Shown piece after piece: positions 22,379 to 31,593 of a DNA stretch of 64,000 nucleotides. Origin of the DNA: Notospermus geniculatus (lineage: Eukaryota; Nemertea; Pilidiophora; Heteronemertea; Lineidae); NCBI GenBank assembly GCA_002633025.1, contig NMRB01000698.1, positions 194,261 through 258,260 on the forward strand, written 5' to 3'. How positions within the stretch are numbered: position 1 is the first letter of the stretch; the number at the start of each line of letters is the position of its first letter. Both the position numbers and the translations under genes were made by a program. The notes under the pieces were generated by a model that saw nothing but the letters and a program-made list of their open reading frames with translations, did not search any database and was not told the origin of the DNA.

Positions 22379-22497
22379 GGCCCATATTCATAAAACGCTG
22401 CCAGCTTAGTTGGTTGCTAGTTGTGTACATTAGCCTGTACAAACTAGGCACTTTAGCAAGTAATCTAGGCCTAGCAAGGTTTTTGTGAATATGGGAC
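22379..22497. mobile_element. MITE family BB, copy 1 (GGGCC-end class)
   Basis: Ends GGCCCATATTCATAAAACGC and TTTTTGTGAATATGGGACC. The interior has CTTAGTTGGTTGCTAG and CTAGCAAGG arms with a central TGTACAAACTAGGCAC. It is an uninterrupted reference for the split copy at 39389. Confidence 0.85.
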
Positions 22498-24595
22498 CTG
22501 CTGGCTTTGCCACTGGGATCGAGCTCCTACAACATTGTAGTATCAAAATCATCAGTGTTAGGACTTCGATTCGAAGATATCAACAGCCTGCTGTGAGGTG
22601 TGGTCAGCACTCTGCCGACCATCACCAACAGGAAAAGCTGGACCCAGACACCTGTGCCCTTTCAAATGCGATTTTAGGGTGTCCTTTACTATGCTAAATC
22701 GATCAGCTCAACTCACAAAACGTACATTTACATGTAGGCTTACTCCTTTAACATCAAAATTGTAAACTTTCAAATTCGTTGTGGGATACACGCAGGAGGT
22801 GGGGGAAATGACCCAGAAAACGTGTGACGTCACAACACCCGGAAACGCATTTCCCACAACCCCGACCGATAGGTGACGAGGGTCAGCGCACCACAAACGA
22901 ACCAGGACACAGCGACTGATAACCATCTCGGTCCTTGCTTTACGACTTTTATACGTCGTTAAACAAAGAAACATCATAGAATTCCTATTGTAATTCCTTT
23001 AATGATTTGGCACTGTGAACCAGATTTCGGCTCATGTCACCCGGGCCGCGATAGAAGGCATTTCCCCTTCCGGCGGTAACTTATTTGGCCTCGGCTTTCT
23101 CAGCTTTCTTACTTTCGCTGGCATCTTTGCAAACAATACCTCAAGCTATAGGGAATTTTTATGAAGGATTCTTGTCCGGGGTTTTATGGTATAAAGGAGC
23201 TGTCACTGGCGCCCGGCAGGGGACAATGGTTGCTCATCTTCTTTGAATAGGATATGATAGACAGATCACTTTTGATTTTAGCGAAGGTTCCCTTTTTCGT
23301 GCTGATTTCAAGACATTTGCGTTTGTCCTGCTAGCATAGCGATAATCTACAGCGACCGTGTTTCCAAGGTATACATGTACTAGTATAGGCCTGCTGTCAC
23401 ACCAATAGCGCAATAGGGGTCATATTGGTGGCGTCCACTACATGTAGATCGCCGACAACATTAGGAAGGGTTGCGGAAGCAAATTGTGTCATTTCGGCAT
23501 TGCTTCCGCGAAAATGACTATTGAGCATTTTGCCCTCTCCCGAAAGTGCAGAAACGCTGGGAAATGTTTAGGAATGATAAAGACAGTGAACGGAATCTTT
23601 CAAGAATATGCGGAGAGGTTGCTGAATGAATGCGGATTTACTAAATTTGCATTCCGCGTCTTGTCCGCGTCCCACTGGACGCCAGTTTAAAGCTACGATA
23701 GAGGGCAGCACACCGAATCCAGTCCCATACAATGGACGCCTTTCTTGGGGGAAACTGACCAGGGCCAGGATGTCACTTTCATTTCAATAGTTTCAACCAC
23801 TAGTGACGCCTATTGAGGCAGTGGCTTAAGGTCCCCTTTCTGCGTTATGCGGAGAAAAAGTTCTTTTTCGCAAAATGGCTTTTTATCCATTCTCGCCATC
23901 TTCCGACCACTTTTGAAAAAAATCTTTCTTGCTTATAATGGTTAATCAAGATGCAAAAGCGATACGGTGTCCGCCATTTTTAAAAGAGAAGTTACGAACC
24001 TGCTGTTGCAGAGCATCAAAATCCACCCCGCCGAGTCTGAATTAATATTTCGATAATGGAAACCGCACAAGGGTCTCGAAATATTGTTATCGGGATCGCC
24101 GATATTGGCAACGCTGTTATCCAACAAAGCCACGCTTGGGTTTTAATTAACTGCCAAGTGCGAATCTCGTGGCCTCAGGGAGACCATTGTCTTTCCGTAC
24201 GCTGTCTCCGGCGTGAGGAGACGGGCAAAGATCTTGTGTTAGATACGGTAGCAGTCCGGCTAAGTGCTTTAGGGAATCACAAGCCAACATGGCGTGATTT
24301 GCTTGTTAGGGAGTTCATATGGCTAATTTTGCGAAATATTGCTGGGTAAGCTAATTTTAACACGATGTTTAATCGATGATTTTGATTGCATTAAACACGT
24401 GGAGTTGTGTGGCTTCTTTTAATAGATTTAATCCGAGAATGACAATGCTTGACATGACGTCATCATATTTGAAAATACACTTGCAGTTGNTAGCAGGGTT
24501 TGGTTTCTTTCCTTTTCATACACTCGCACGTGAGTGGATAAAGAGGAGCGAGGTAACAACCTTGCTTTTGGAGATTTGCGGATAACGTCTTTTTT
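22498..24595. other. Unassigned, no confident gene
   Basis: Several short frames on both strands (for example 23484-23690 and 24056-24349 on +) without recognisable domains. One ambiguous base lies at 24490. No TIR element or RNA gene was found in this 2.1-kb stretch. Confidence 0.4.
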
Positions 24596-24667
24596 AGGTT
24601 TAGAAATCAAACGATAAACGTAAACTTTACGTCAATGTTATTTTTCATACTACACATTAACCAGATT
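24596..24667. mobile_element. MITE family A, half copy
   Basis: Only the left arm of family A (AGGTTTAGAAATCAAACGAT to ACACATTAACCAGATT) is present. A complete copy begins 18 bases later in the same orientation, suggesting a local aberrant duplication or truncated transposition. Confidence 0.85.
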
Positions 24668-24684
24668 CCAGATACTACAAATTA

Positions 24685-24833
24685 GGGAGGTTTAGAAATC
24701 AAACGATAAACGTAAACTTTACGACAACGTTATTTTTCATACTACACATTAACCAGATTTTGTATTGCATTTTCGGTACAAAAATAACGTTGCCGTTAAA
24801 GTCTACGTTTATCGTTTGATTTCTAAACCTCCC
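24685..24833. mobile_element. MITE family A, copy 4 (complete)
   Basis: A 149-bp palindrome bounded by TA with ends GGGAGGTTTAGAAATCAAAC and inverse. The centre TTGTATTGCATTTTCGGTAC is shared with copy 3. Confidence 0.92.
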
Positions 24834-25487
24834 TAATATCCTTCCCTTACTGACTAAGTCACGAAAGAATCGAACAACTAATTCACCCCTCAGTACAAGA
24901 GTCCAAAATTGGCAGGCTATCTCAGTGGATATCTGATTATGTAGTTAAAATGTGGCCAGTCTTGTCACTTGTAGTAGGCCTACATGTAGTATTGCTGACT
25001 ACCTCCATGATTGCACTAAATCAGGAATACTGTCCAAATCGTCTTTTGACCAAAATTTGCACCCTCGCTGCATTTTCGCCTCACCATCATAGGCCTGAAT
25101 TCTGATCACACTGTTAACGACTCCAGTTCCTATTGCTGACCCTTCATACAATCTCCGCAGATTAAACAAATCAGAAAAATCATATCCATAGATATTTTAT
25201 TGATCCAAAAACCAGACTCCGCTAGGTAACCCGATCCTACTTCACAATCGTATCTCTGTGACAACCCTCATGGCCCGCGGGGATCCCAGCCTACCATTAC
25301 ACCGTACCGAAGACAGAGAGAATCACTCCAGGCTGGTAGAGTTGTGAACGCCTGTTCTGCCCCTGGGCTCATCTTTCTAGCGTGTCAACACCCATGCCTT
25401 TGGGTAATTTTTCAAAAGCAGGCTGAAATATTAGCATTTAGCTAATCTTGATTTTGATGGAATCTCAATAAAATTCAAAAATTGTGT
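24834..25487. other. Unassigned, no gene or element seen
   Basis: Mixed sequence without recognised coding, RNA or TIR signature. Confidence 0.4.
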
Positions 25488-25813
25488 GGCGGTCTAGAAA
25501 AATCCGTCGGAAGTCGCTAAATGATCAACAAGGGCCGTCAGATTGCCTGTGCATTGATCTGCTACTGTTTACCTGTTATGTTGTGCATTTCAGCTATTAT
25601 GTGCGGGTCACCTAGGCCATTAACACTTTCCTCTAAAGCAAGGTTCATTGGCACACGGAAGTGCGTCCGGTTCGTGTCCTTAAAAAATCTATCAAATGAA
25701 CTTCAGCGTTGTCGTATCCGGAAAACTAGGGACAAACGGACTGGAAACGGATCGGATCCGTGTGCCAGTGAACCTTGCTTAAGGCGACATCCGACGAGTT
25801 TTCCAAGACCGCC
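25488..25813. mobile_element. Mutator-like element F, copy 1, carrying nested element G
   Basis: TIRs of about 30 bases read GGCGGTCTAGAAAAATCCGT on the left and GAGTTTTCCAAGACCGCC on the right. The outer flanks CAAAAATTGTG and CAAAATTTGTG are an 11-bp candidate TSD with one mismatch, which would fit a Mutator-like element. The left interior (TGATCAACAAGGGCCGTCAG) is the inverse of the right interior of F copy 2 at 55929. A second element, G, sits near the right end. Confidence 0.85.
25637..25779. mobile_element. MITE family G, nested in F copy 1
   Basis: TIRs AGCAAGGTTCATTGGCACAC and inverse GTGTGCCAGTGAACCTTGCT, bounded by TAA on both sides (3-bp TSD). The corresponding position in F copy 2 (near 55966) has no such insert. 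Confidence 0.88.
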
Positions 25814-25963
25814 CAAAATTTGTGATGTACATTTGGGAATTTAGTTCACACACAACTACATGTATAGCCTTACGAAGAATTCAGCTTAACTCGAAAAACT
25901 TGGTGTATTCAAACGTTATCTAGCAATATTGCAACCTTATTCCCGCCTGTAAGACCTGTAACC

Positions 25964-26099
25964 CAGGGTCCATACTCATGAAACCTTGCTAGGCTTACAC
26001 TGTACATGTAGTTACTTACTAAATTACCCAGTTTGTACAGGTCAATGTACACCACTAGCAACCAACTAAGCCAGCAAGGTTTCATAAATATGGGCCCTG
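25964..26099. mobile_element. MITE family BB, copy 2
   Basis: Ends CAGGGTCCATACTCATGAAA and TTTCATAAATATGGGCCCTG, with AACCTTGCT and GTTGGTTGCTAGTGG arms (as the inverse) around CCCAGTTTGTACAGGT. It is in reverse orientation to copy 1. Confidence 0.85.
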
Positions 26100-26817
26100 A
26101 CGTTTGGGCAAAGAAACCTGTTCAAAAGAGCAGGCCAGCTTTAAAACTGGCAAAACATTCGACAGTATACATGTATCTCACTTCGTCTCATATCCATGCT
26201 TTTTATGTTGTTGTTTTCATTTCTATCTGATGCGGACTAATTCCAACATTACCGGGAATAGCACATGACTTCGTGTCAACACAACAATACATTGTTTTGA
26301 AAGGACATTCCTTTGTAATGGAATTCCCTTTGACATTCGCATTTGTTCTAAAAAAAATGTCATCTGAGACCATGGACGACTTTGGTGACGTTTTATTTCA
26401 ACAGTTTAAAAATACACTTGCGTTTTGTTATAAAACTGAATATAAAATAGCCGGGGGTTTTAAGATGGCTGCGTCACAAACATCGTTCTCAACTAGGTTG
26501 GATCGAAAATATCAATAGTTTTGCATTGATTTCTGTAAGAAATATGACCCATGATAACATGGTCTTTATTTTTCTGACCTTTTATTGATTGCAACTGCAT
26601 TTAACGGACTCTGGGAAAGACACAGAAAACGTTGGATGTCTTTCGAAACGCGTCATTACATAGAGTTACTGAGTTTATATGCACCTCGAATCTTGGTCGG
26701 CAAGAAACAGTATTCGAATACTTACATGTATGCCAATTCTTGGTGTAGTATTTGCTTCAAAAAAGGTTACAACCAGCATTTTCTTCAGTCTTTTGCAACA
26801 GTGCAGTCATGGACATA
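26100..26817. other. Unassigned, no gene or element seen
   Basis: Short frames on + (26273-26518 and 26585-26839) show no recognisable domain. No paired TIR was seen. Confidence 0.4.
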
Positions 26818-27335
26818 CACTGGTGGGCAGAAATATTAGGAATTTGAAGTTTGATGTAAGTTTCTGTCTGTTAAGAATCAGAAGAAGATGAAATGTTTGG
26901 GCTTTGCCTTGAATAAAGTCTAGAACACATTTTTGATCATGTTTTAACTTTCATTTCTGCACTTCCAATGTGGACTGTTGTTAATTTCAAGTGATTTACA
27001 CATGTCTTGTTATGACGTAACTGGTCAGACATGTTATGTAACCCAAGTGTATCATCAACCATGAGTAATTAACAGCTTTACTCTTAAGATAAAATGAACA
27101 AAAACGAGTATTTCCTTGAAAATGCCTTTGATGAACAAGGGCGAGAATTGCCTTTGTCATTAACCTCACTGCATAATTGCCATGATTATGTAATTCACTG
27201 AAATTGTAGCAAGGGGAAAGAAGGACCCTTCCCACAATATATGAACACAAGTTGAGTTCATTACATTCATTAACAGGTAGAAACTTGCTTCAAACTTCAA
27301 ATTGGCCACTGTCCTAATATTTCTGTCCACCAGTG
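26818..27335. mobile_element. Tc1/mariner-like element T, copy 3 (distinct subfamily)
   Basis: A TA on both sides flanks TIRs CACTGGTGGGCAGAAATATT and AATATTTCTGTCCACCAGTG, extending inward through TTTGAAGTTTGA..AAGTTTCTGTCTGTTAA and its inverse. It is 518 bp without a transposase frame. Only the terminal 24 bases or so are shared with T copies at 42102 and 56639. Confidence 0.87.
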
Positions 27336-27354
27336 TAAGTACGTACATGTACAT

Positions 27355-27498
27355 GTATGTCTACACCTGATAACTTTAATATTGCATAAACTATTCGACC
27401 AATTTTGACAGGGTTTGTTGCATATGAAGGGAACATATTGGTCATGTTTCTGCATCAAGTTTGGAAATTTTGAAATATCATATTTATGTAATAGTTCA
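27355..27498. repeat. Dispersed repeat W, copy 1
   Basis: About 145 bases similar to 55335-55482: the motifs CACCTGATA.CTT.AATATT, AATTTT.ACA.GGTTTGTT, CATATTTCTGCATCAA and TTATGTAATAG.TCATCA occur in the same order. No TIRs were seen; it may be a fragment of a larger element. Confidence 0.65.
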
Positions 27499-27910
27499 TC
27501 ATAACCCCCTGGAAACTTGTTTGAACGCAATCGGCTGCAGGCACAGGGCCTACTTCAAAGCTACACCACCAACTGTAAGAATTTCAACTGCCCCTTCCCC
27601 AGGCCAATCACGCCAGCAGGAAACACAAATCGACTCGGTTTTATCTTTCAGTAGGGAAATGCACACCGAGGCGGTTTGTGACTTTTACAGAAGAAAAAAA
27701 TCGTTGAAACAACAATAGATTTGCTTATTGATTTATAAAATCATTTGACGTCCAATAACATCCCCGCGGCAGGCAATACTACACCGTTTAGTTATGGTGT
27801 TTCTAAAAATGAACAATGATGAAATTTCTCTGAAGTTATGTTGATAGTTTGTGATGATCTAATTGTACTTTCGTTGTGTTTGTTTAAGCGGGAGACAATA
27901 CTGAAATACA
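27499..27910. other. Unassigned, no gene or element seen
   Basis: An 85-codon frame on + ends at 27718 with no recognisable domain. Confidence 0.4.
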
Positions 27911-28166
27911 TTAAAGATAATGTATCACGGGTATTTTCGCGGGCCACGAAATTCATTGTTTATTTACATTTTGTTTGTTTATGTCCAGGCTTTCTTTGTC
28001 TTACGAGTAATTTTTTGGTGACATGCCTCTCTAGAAATTATGTTGATTCCAAAAGTATTCATTTTGGTGAGTCGGCATGTCCCAAAGTCCAAAATAACAT
28101 GTTTACAAACATCCATGTCTACAAACATTGGATGTAAACAATGAAGTCGTGATACATTACCTTTAA
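27911..28166. mobile_element. TTAA-class MITE family X, copy 2
   Basis: TTAA at both ends. The TIRs are AGATAATGTATCACGG and the inverse of CGTGATACATTACCT. The interior is colinear with copy 1 (TTTATTTACATTTTGTTTGT; GGCATGTCCCAAAGTCCAAA). Its right TTAA runs straight into element R. Confidence 0.88.
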
Positions 28167-28405
28167 GGCCTGTCTACACCATCAACATTTTCAAAACATT
28201 TTGAAAACTGTTTTGGAAATGTTGCGGCTTGTTTCAGGGTTTGTCTACACTCTGCAACATTATCAAAACATGTTTTCAAATTGTTTTGCAAAAGTTGCAG
28301 GTCCAGTCCACACGGTGCAACAAACCAAAAACAACGGTGTTTTGGAAATATTGCCACTGGATGTTTTGAAATGTTTTTGAAATGCTGATGGTGTGGACAG
28401 GCCTT
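28165..28405. mobile_element. MITE family R, copy 1
   Basis: Ends AAGGCCTGTCTACACCATCA and TGATGGTGTGGACAGGCCTT. The interior is built of CAAAACATTTT, AACTGTTTTG and TGTTGC. It is about 241 bp and serves as the uninterrupted reference for the split copy at 48144. It abuts X copy 2. Confidence 0.88.
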
Positions 28406-28874
28406 TTTGCAGAACTACATGTAAGCTGGTCCTAGGGCCAACTTCACAGTCACAGCACCATCGACTGAAGGTCACATATTCGGCTTCTAAACAACTTGTA
28501 CATGTACATCTGTGTCATTTTGCCTGGAAACTCATGCTGGTGAAATAATTACACGGGCAAATTATTTCTGGCGCGATTCGAAATAAATTACAGTAATAAT
28601 TGGCAGGAAAATTGGCCAAATGTAAGAGTACTGCATCTCCAGACTAGAATGGGAATTTATCACAACAGAAATTGGTCTTTGGTTTTTTCCGCTGTGTTGA
28701 GGCCGATGTGAATTTCTGCGTGGCGGCTTCAAGGTTTTATATGTCGGTCTTGCTACATCTTTCTTCCATTGCTTTATTTCAGTATAATACAGATAAATTC
28801 GGAGTCAGACCTCAAAATTCGGAGTCAGTGTTCAGCATAAATTACCTTCTACTTGATACGTTGAGGTCTTTTGT
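28406..28874 (+). other. Dlx intron 2, 3' part, with a TAATT-site cluster
   Basis: Intronic sequence between the last repeat (family R) and the acceptor. At 28544-28603 there are four TAATT/AATTA cores in about 60 bases (AATAATTAC, AAATTATT, AAATTAC, TAATAATTGG), the core recognised by Q50 homeodomains. This is a candidate homeodomain-bound element. AT-rich chance occurrence remains possible, and no other structure is seen. Confidence 0.3.
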
Positions 28875-28900
28875 AACACTTTTTTTCTTTCTTATTGCAG
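28875..28900 (+). promoter_or_regulatory. 3' splice acceptor of the Dlx terminal exon
   Basis: A pyrimidine-rich run (CACTTTTTTTCTTTCTTATT) leads into GCAG, immediately followed by the in-frame homeodomain codons GTA AAA ATA TGG. This supports a genuine intron-exon junction and explains why the reading frame upstream of it loses all homeodomain similarity. The intron interrupts the homeobox between codons 44 and 45. Confidence 0.9.
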
Positions 28901-29281
28901 GTAAAAATATGGTTCCAAAACAAGCGATCGAAATTAAAGAAGATGCTTAAACAGCAACAGTCGTGCCCTCAAGGCCAGACGCCACCACAGTCACAACCCT
29001 CAACGCCGCAACACAACGGAAACGGATTACAACACACACCTCCAACGCCGCATACCCCAACGCCACAGGGACAACCGGACGTACAGACACCTACGTCACA
29101 AAATGGCCAGACAAACGTACAACCGACGAACAATATTTCTGTAATGCCACCTCATAGCTCAGTCAGTCCGACGACGACGTGGCAGGAACTTAGTCCAGCA
29201 AACGCCGCTCCACAGTCCTACCTCCCCCAATACCCATGGTACGGACAAAATTCAATGTGCCAAGCGTCATTACTGACATAA
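28901..29281 (+). CDS. Dlx: Dlx/Distal-less homeobox protein, 3' terminal exon (partial CDS)
   Basis: Terminal coding exon of a Distal-less-class homeodomain transcription factor, a nuclear DNA-binding regulator of appendage, neural and ectodermal patterning (family knowledge). The exon opens in phase 0 with VKIWFQNKRSKLKKML, which is homeodomain residues 45-60: recognition helix 3 with W48, F49, Q50 and N51. NKRSK in place of the usual NRRMK is the Dlx signature. An exon boundary between residues 44 and 45 fits the known Dlx intron 2 position. The remaining roughly 110 residues are a Q/P/T-rich low-complexity tail with an aromatic C-terminal motif (YLPQYPWYGQN), ending at TAA. The total visible length is 126 residues. 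Exons 1 and 2, with homeodomain residues 1-44, were not found in the 28.9 kb upstream, so the gene is incomplete here. Leu at position 56, where most Dlx proteins carry Phe or Tyr, is a mild oddity. The class call is firm; orthology within Dlx is not resolved. Confidence 0.93.
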   Translation, partial: VKIWFQNKRSKLKKMLKQQQSCPQGQTPPQSQPSTPQHNGNGLQHTPPTPHTPTPQGQPDVQTPTSQNGQTNVQPTNNISVMPPHSSVSPTTTWQELSPANAAPQSYLPQYPWYGQNSMCQASLLT

Positions 29282-29625
29282 TGACGTCACGCAAAATGGC
29301 GCCTATATGAACTCGAAGCAGAATGAAATCTAATTTTATTAATATGAGAATTTAAACTGAAATTACTTAGATTTGCACGGCGTATATTGGCCGTTCATGA
29401 AAATGTCGTCTTTATTGTGTGACCGTGGGAATTCGGGACTCCCTGATGACGTCACGGATGACGCAACACGAGGATCGGAATCGAAATCATGACACGTTGA
29501 TTATTACGAAATTTGACGTGCAGCAACTGACGTATATAAATAGGCAGCATATTGGAAGTTCATCGAAAGGGGCCGTTGTCTCCAAACGGTTTTACAGGCT
29601 GAATAAACTCTCCAAAAATATGTCG
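29282..29625 (+). other. Candidate 3' UTR of Dlx with AATAAA poly(A) signal
   Basis: Non-coding sequence directly after the Dlx stop codon. A canonical AATAAA lies at 29602-29607, about 320 bases after the stop, which is a plausible distance for a short 3' UTR. No repeat element intrudes. The true end is unknown, because transcripts of this family often have long 3' UTRs and later signals exist (for example AATAAA near 31109). Confidence 0.45.
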
Positions 29626-31171
29626 TATGTGTGGTGGATTATTTTCCATATGGATTTTCCTGAACGACAGCACCTTATTACAGTCACAGAATTTACCGTC
29701 AACAGTGGTTTGAACCACGTGATCTATGACTCCAGGCTTTTGATATTTTATGAAGTGAACCCGATTCCGCGCATTTGTGTGTTTGTTCTGAAAGACAATG
29801 TTTTTTTCTCCTCTTTGAAGTAATCTTTCGCGTTCATGCCGCCCGGGGCTCGTTTGTGATTCTGTTTCAGCGAGGCAATGGCATCATTGGCTGCTGTGGT
29901 ACTTTTTTATCTGATCACCCCATTGGTGGAATCTAGCAAATCGAATTTATCGATTTGCGAAGCGCAGAATCGTATTTCATAAGCAACAGAGGTTGGGCGG
30001 GCACAGTAACTGAAATCGAGGTCGAGATATGCACTATATGGATATACATACCTAACCTTTTTGCTGATCGTGAAATTCTAATTTTAATAACTTTTTGCAA
30101 AGCGTAGACACGAATCGCATTGACGCCAATACGGCGGACGATATAGACGTCATCACGACGACACAAGGCGTTGCCATGACGACGCTGAGATTTTTATTGT
30201 TTGTTTTAAGTATATTCCGTGTAAATCTAAGTGTTCAGACAATCCTAGTCGTTTTTATAATTTGGTAATGTAAAATACGTGTATTAACTTTTGAACCCGG
30301 CAACCAGAACTGTGGCAAAAAAAATTGCCGGTTTTCATGATATTATTGTCGATCGCTTCAAATGGTGGCATGTGCAAATTAAATTGAGAACCTTCTGTGT
30401 AGAATATTATTTCTACGCTTATTTGTTTAACGGCGGAATCCATGGACTAGTTTTATTATTGGGATTTGTTTCTGAATTTAAGTGTGACACGGCTAAAGAG
30501 AAAAACCCACAGTTAACCCTCCACGATCCAGAGCACAGGTTACTATTCATAAATGTCACTCAGTTTTATTTCAATGTAGGTAAATGAATTTTACATATCT
30601 GTTGAGAAATATCGCACTGGAGGGGACACACATTCACAAATTTTATCTTTACAAGCTGTGACATATTACTGCAACTTTGTGATTTTTCTTGTTATTTTGA
30701 GAACTGAAGTTCGTCCAAAAGCCCTTTTTAACTGTCTTCCCTCGAACATTGCTCCTGACTCCTAAAATCGACGACTCTGGCCCCCTTCCATTCGTTGAGT
30801 GTCTATCTGAGTGTAGCCGAAACTAAGAAGTTCTTTTCCACTCTGTGTGTATTGAAATTTGTTATTTATATTGAAAATATTTCGTCAACAAGAGAATTTA
30901 TCAGTACACTCAAGAGTGAAATGGAATTCATCTGCCAAAAGGGTAAAATACTATTAAGTTCAATGAAATTCTTTTTGATGATGTTGACAATGAATGCCTT
31001 TCTGCTGAATTCTAGGGTCTAACAACGAAGTAAGAAATGTTAAGAATTGTTGACCCTATAAAGGTGAACTTTTTCTATCTTCCCATGTGAAATGCTGATT
31101 ATCAAGTGAAATAAAAGATGAAGTGTAAATGATATACTTGTCCTGACATTGTGAATCTTAACCAGGGGCCA
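29626..31171. other. Element-free downstream flank of Dlx
   Basis: No MITE, SINE or tandem repeat was recognised. Frames at 30291-30587 and 30795-31022 on + lack recognisable domains. A small hairpin CAAATCGAATTTATCGATTTG lies near 29938. Confidence 0.45.
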
Positions 31172-31275
31172 GGGGCCTGTTTTATGAAGTGACTTTAAGC
31201 TAACGGTACCTTTAACCAAATGGAAAATGCATTGAGATAATGGTACCATCAGCTTAAAGTCACTTTATGAAATAC
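31172..31275. mobile_element. MITE family M, copy 1 (GGGCC-end class)
   Basis: Ends GGGGCCTGTTTTATGAAGTG and CACTTTATGAAATACGCGCC. The arms contain ACTTTAAGCTAACGGTACC and the centre CCAAATGGAAAATGCATTGA. The single TTAA inside the left arm is the unoccupied counterpart of the insertion site in copy 2. Confidence 0.87.
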
Positions 31276-31593
31276 GCGCCAGTTTCGTAAAGTGACTTTA
31301 AAGGACCACGGTATTGCCACTTTTTCTCGACAGCCGGCGCCACCGCGCCACTCTCCAACCCAGGGACTAACTACGTTGTCGGCGAATTGACCCGATTTAC
31401 TACGTATATTTTGTAATGCATTTTTGTAGTTTGTTTTGCTGTCGCTAGGTGGCTCCCTCCAGGTCGGCAGTCAAATAGCGCATTACAGATCCAATACCTT
31501 GCTCCTTTAAGCTAATGGTACCATTAACTTCAATGCATTTTCCATTTGGTTGAAGGTACCATGAGCTTACAGTCACTTTATGAAACAGGCCCC
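31276..31593. mobile_element. MITE family M, copy 2, inverted, carrying nested D'
   Basis: Inverted relative to copy 1 and sharing its CGCGCC boundary, so the two copies lie tail to tail. The host runs CAGTTTCGTAAAGTGACTTT, is interrupted at TTAA by element D', and resumes AGCTAATGGTACCATTAACT through TTTATGAAACAGGCCCC. Confidence 0.88.
31298..31510. mobile_element. TTAA-class MITE D', nested in M copy 2
   Basis: TTAA lies at 31298-31301 and 31507-31510, directly outside AGGACCACGGTATTGCC and CCAATACCTTGCTCCT (short imperfect TIRs). The interior is GC-richer (GCCGGCGCCACCGCGCCACT; GTCGCTAGGTGGCTCCCTCC). M copy 1 has one TTAA at the same position, showing that TTAA is the duplicated target. 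Confidence 0.88.
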
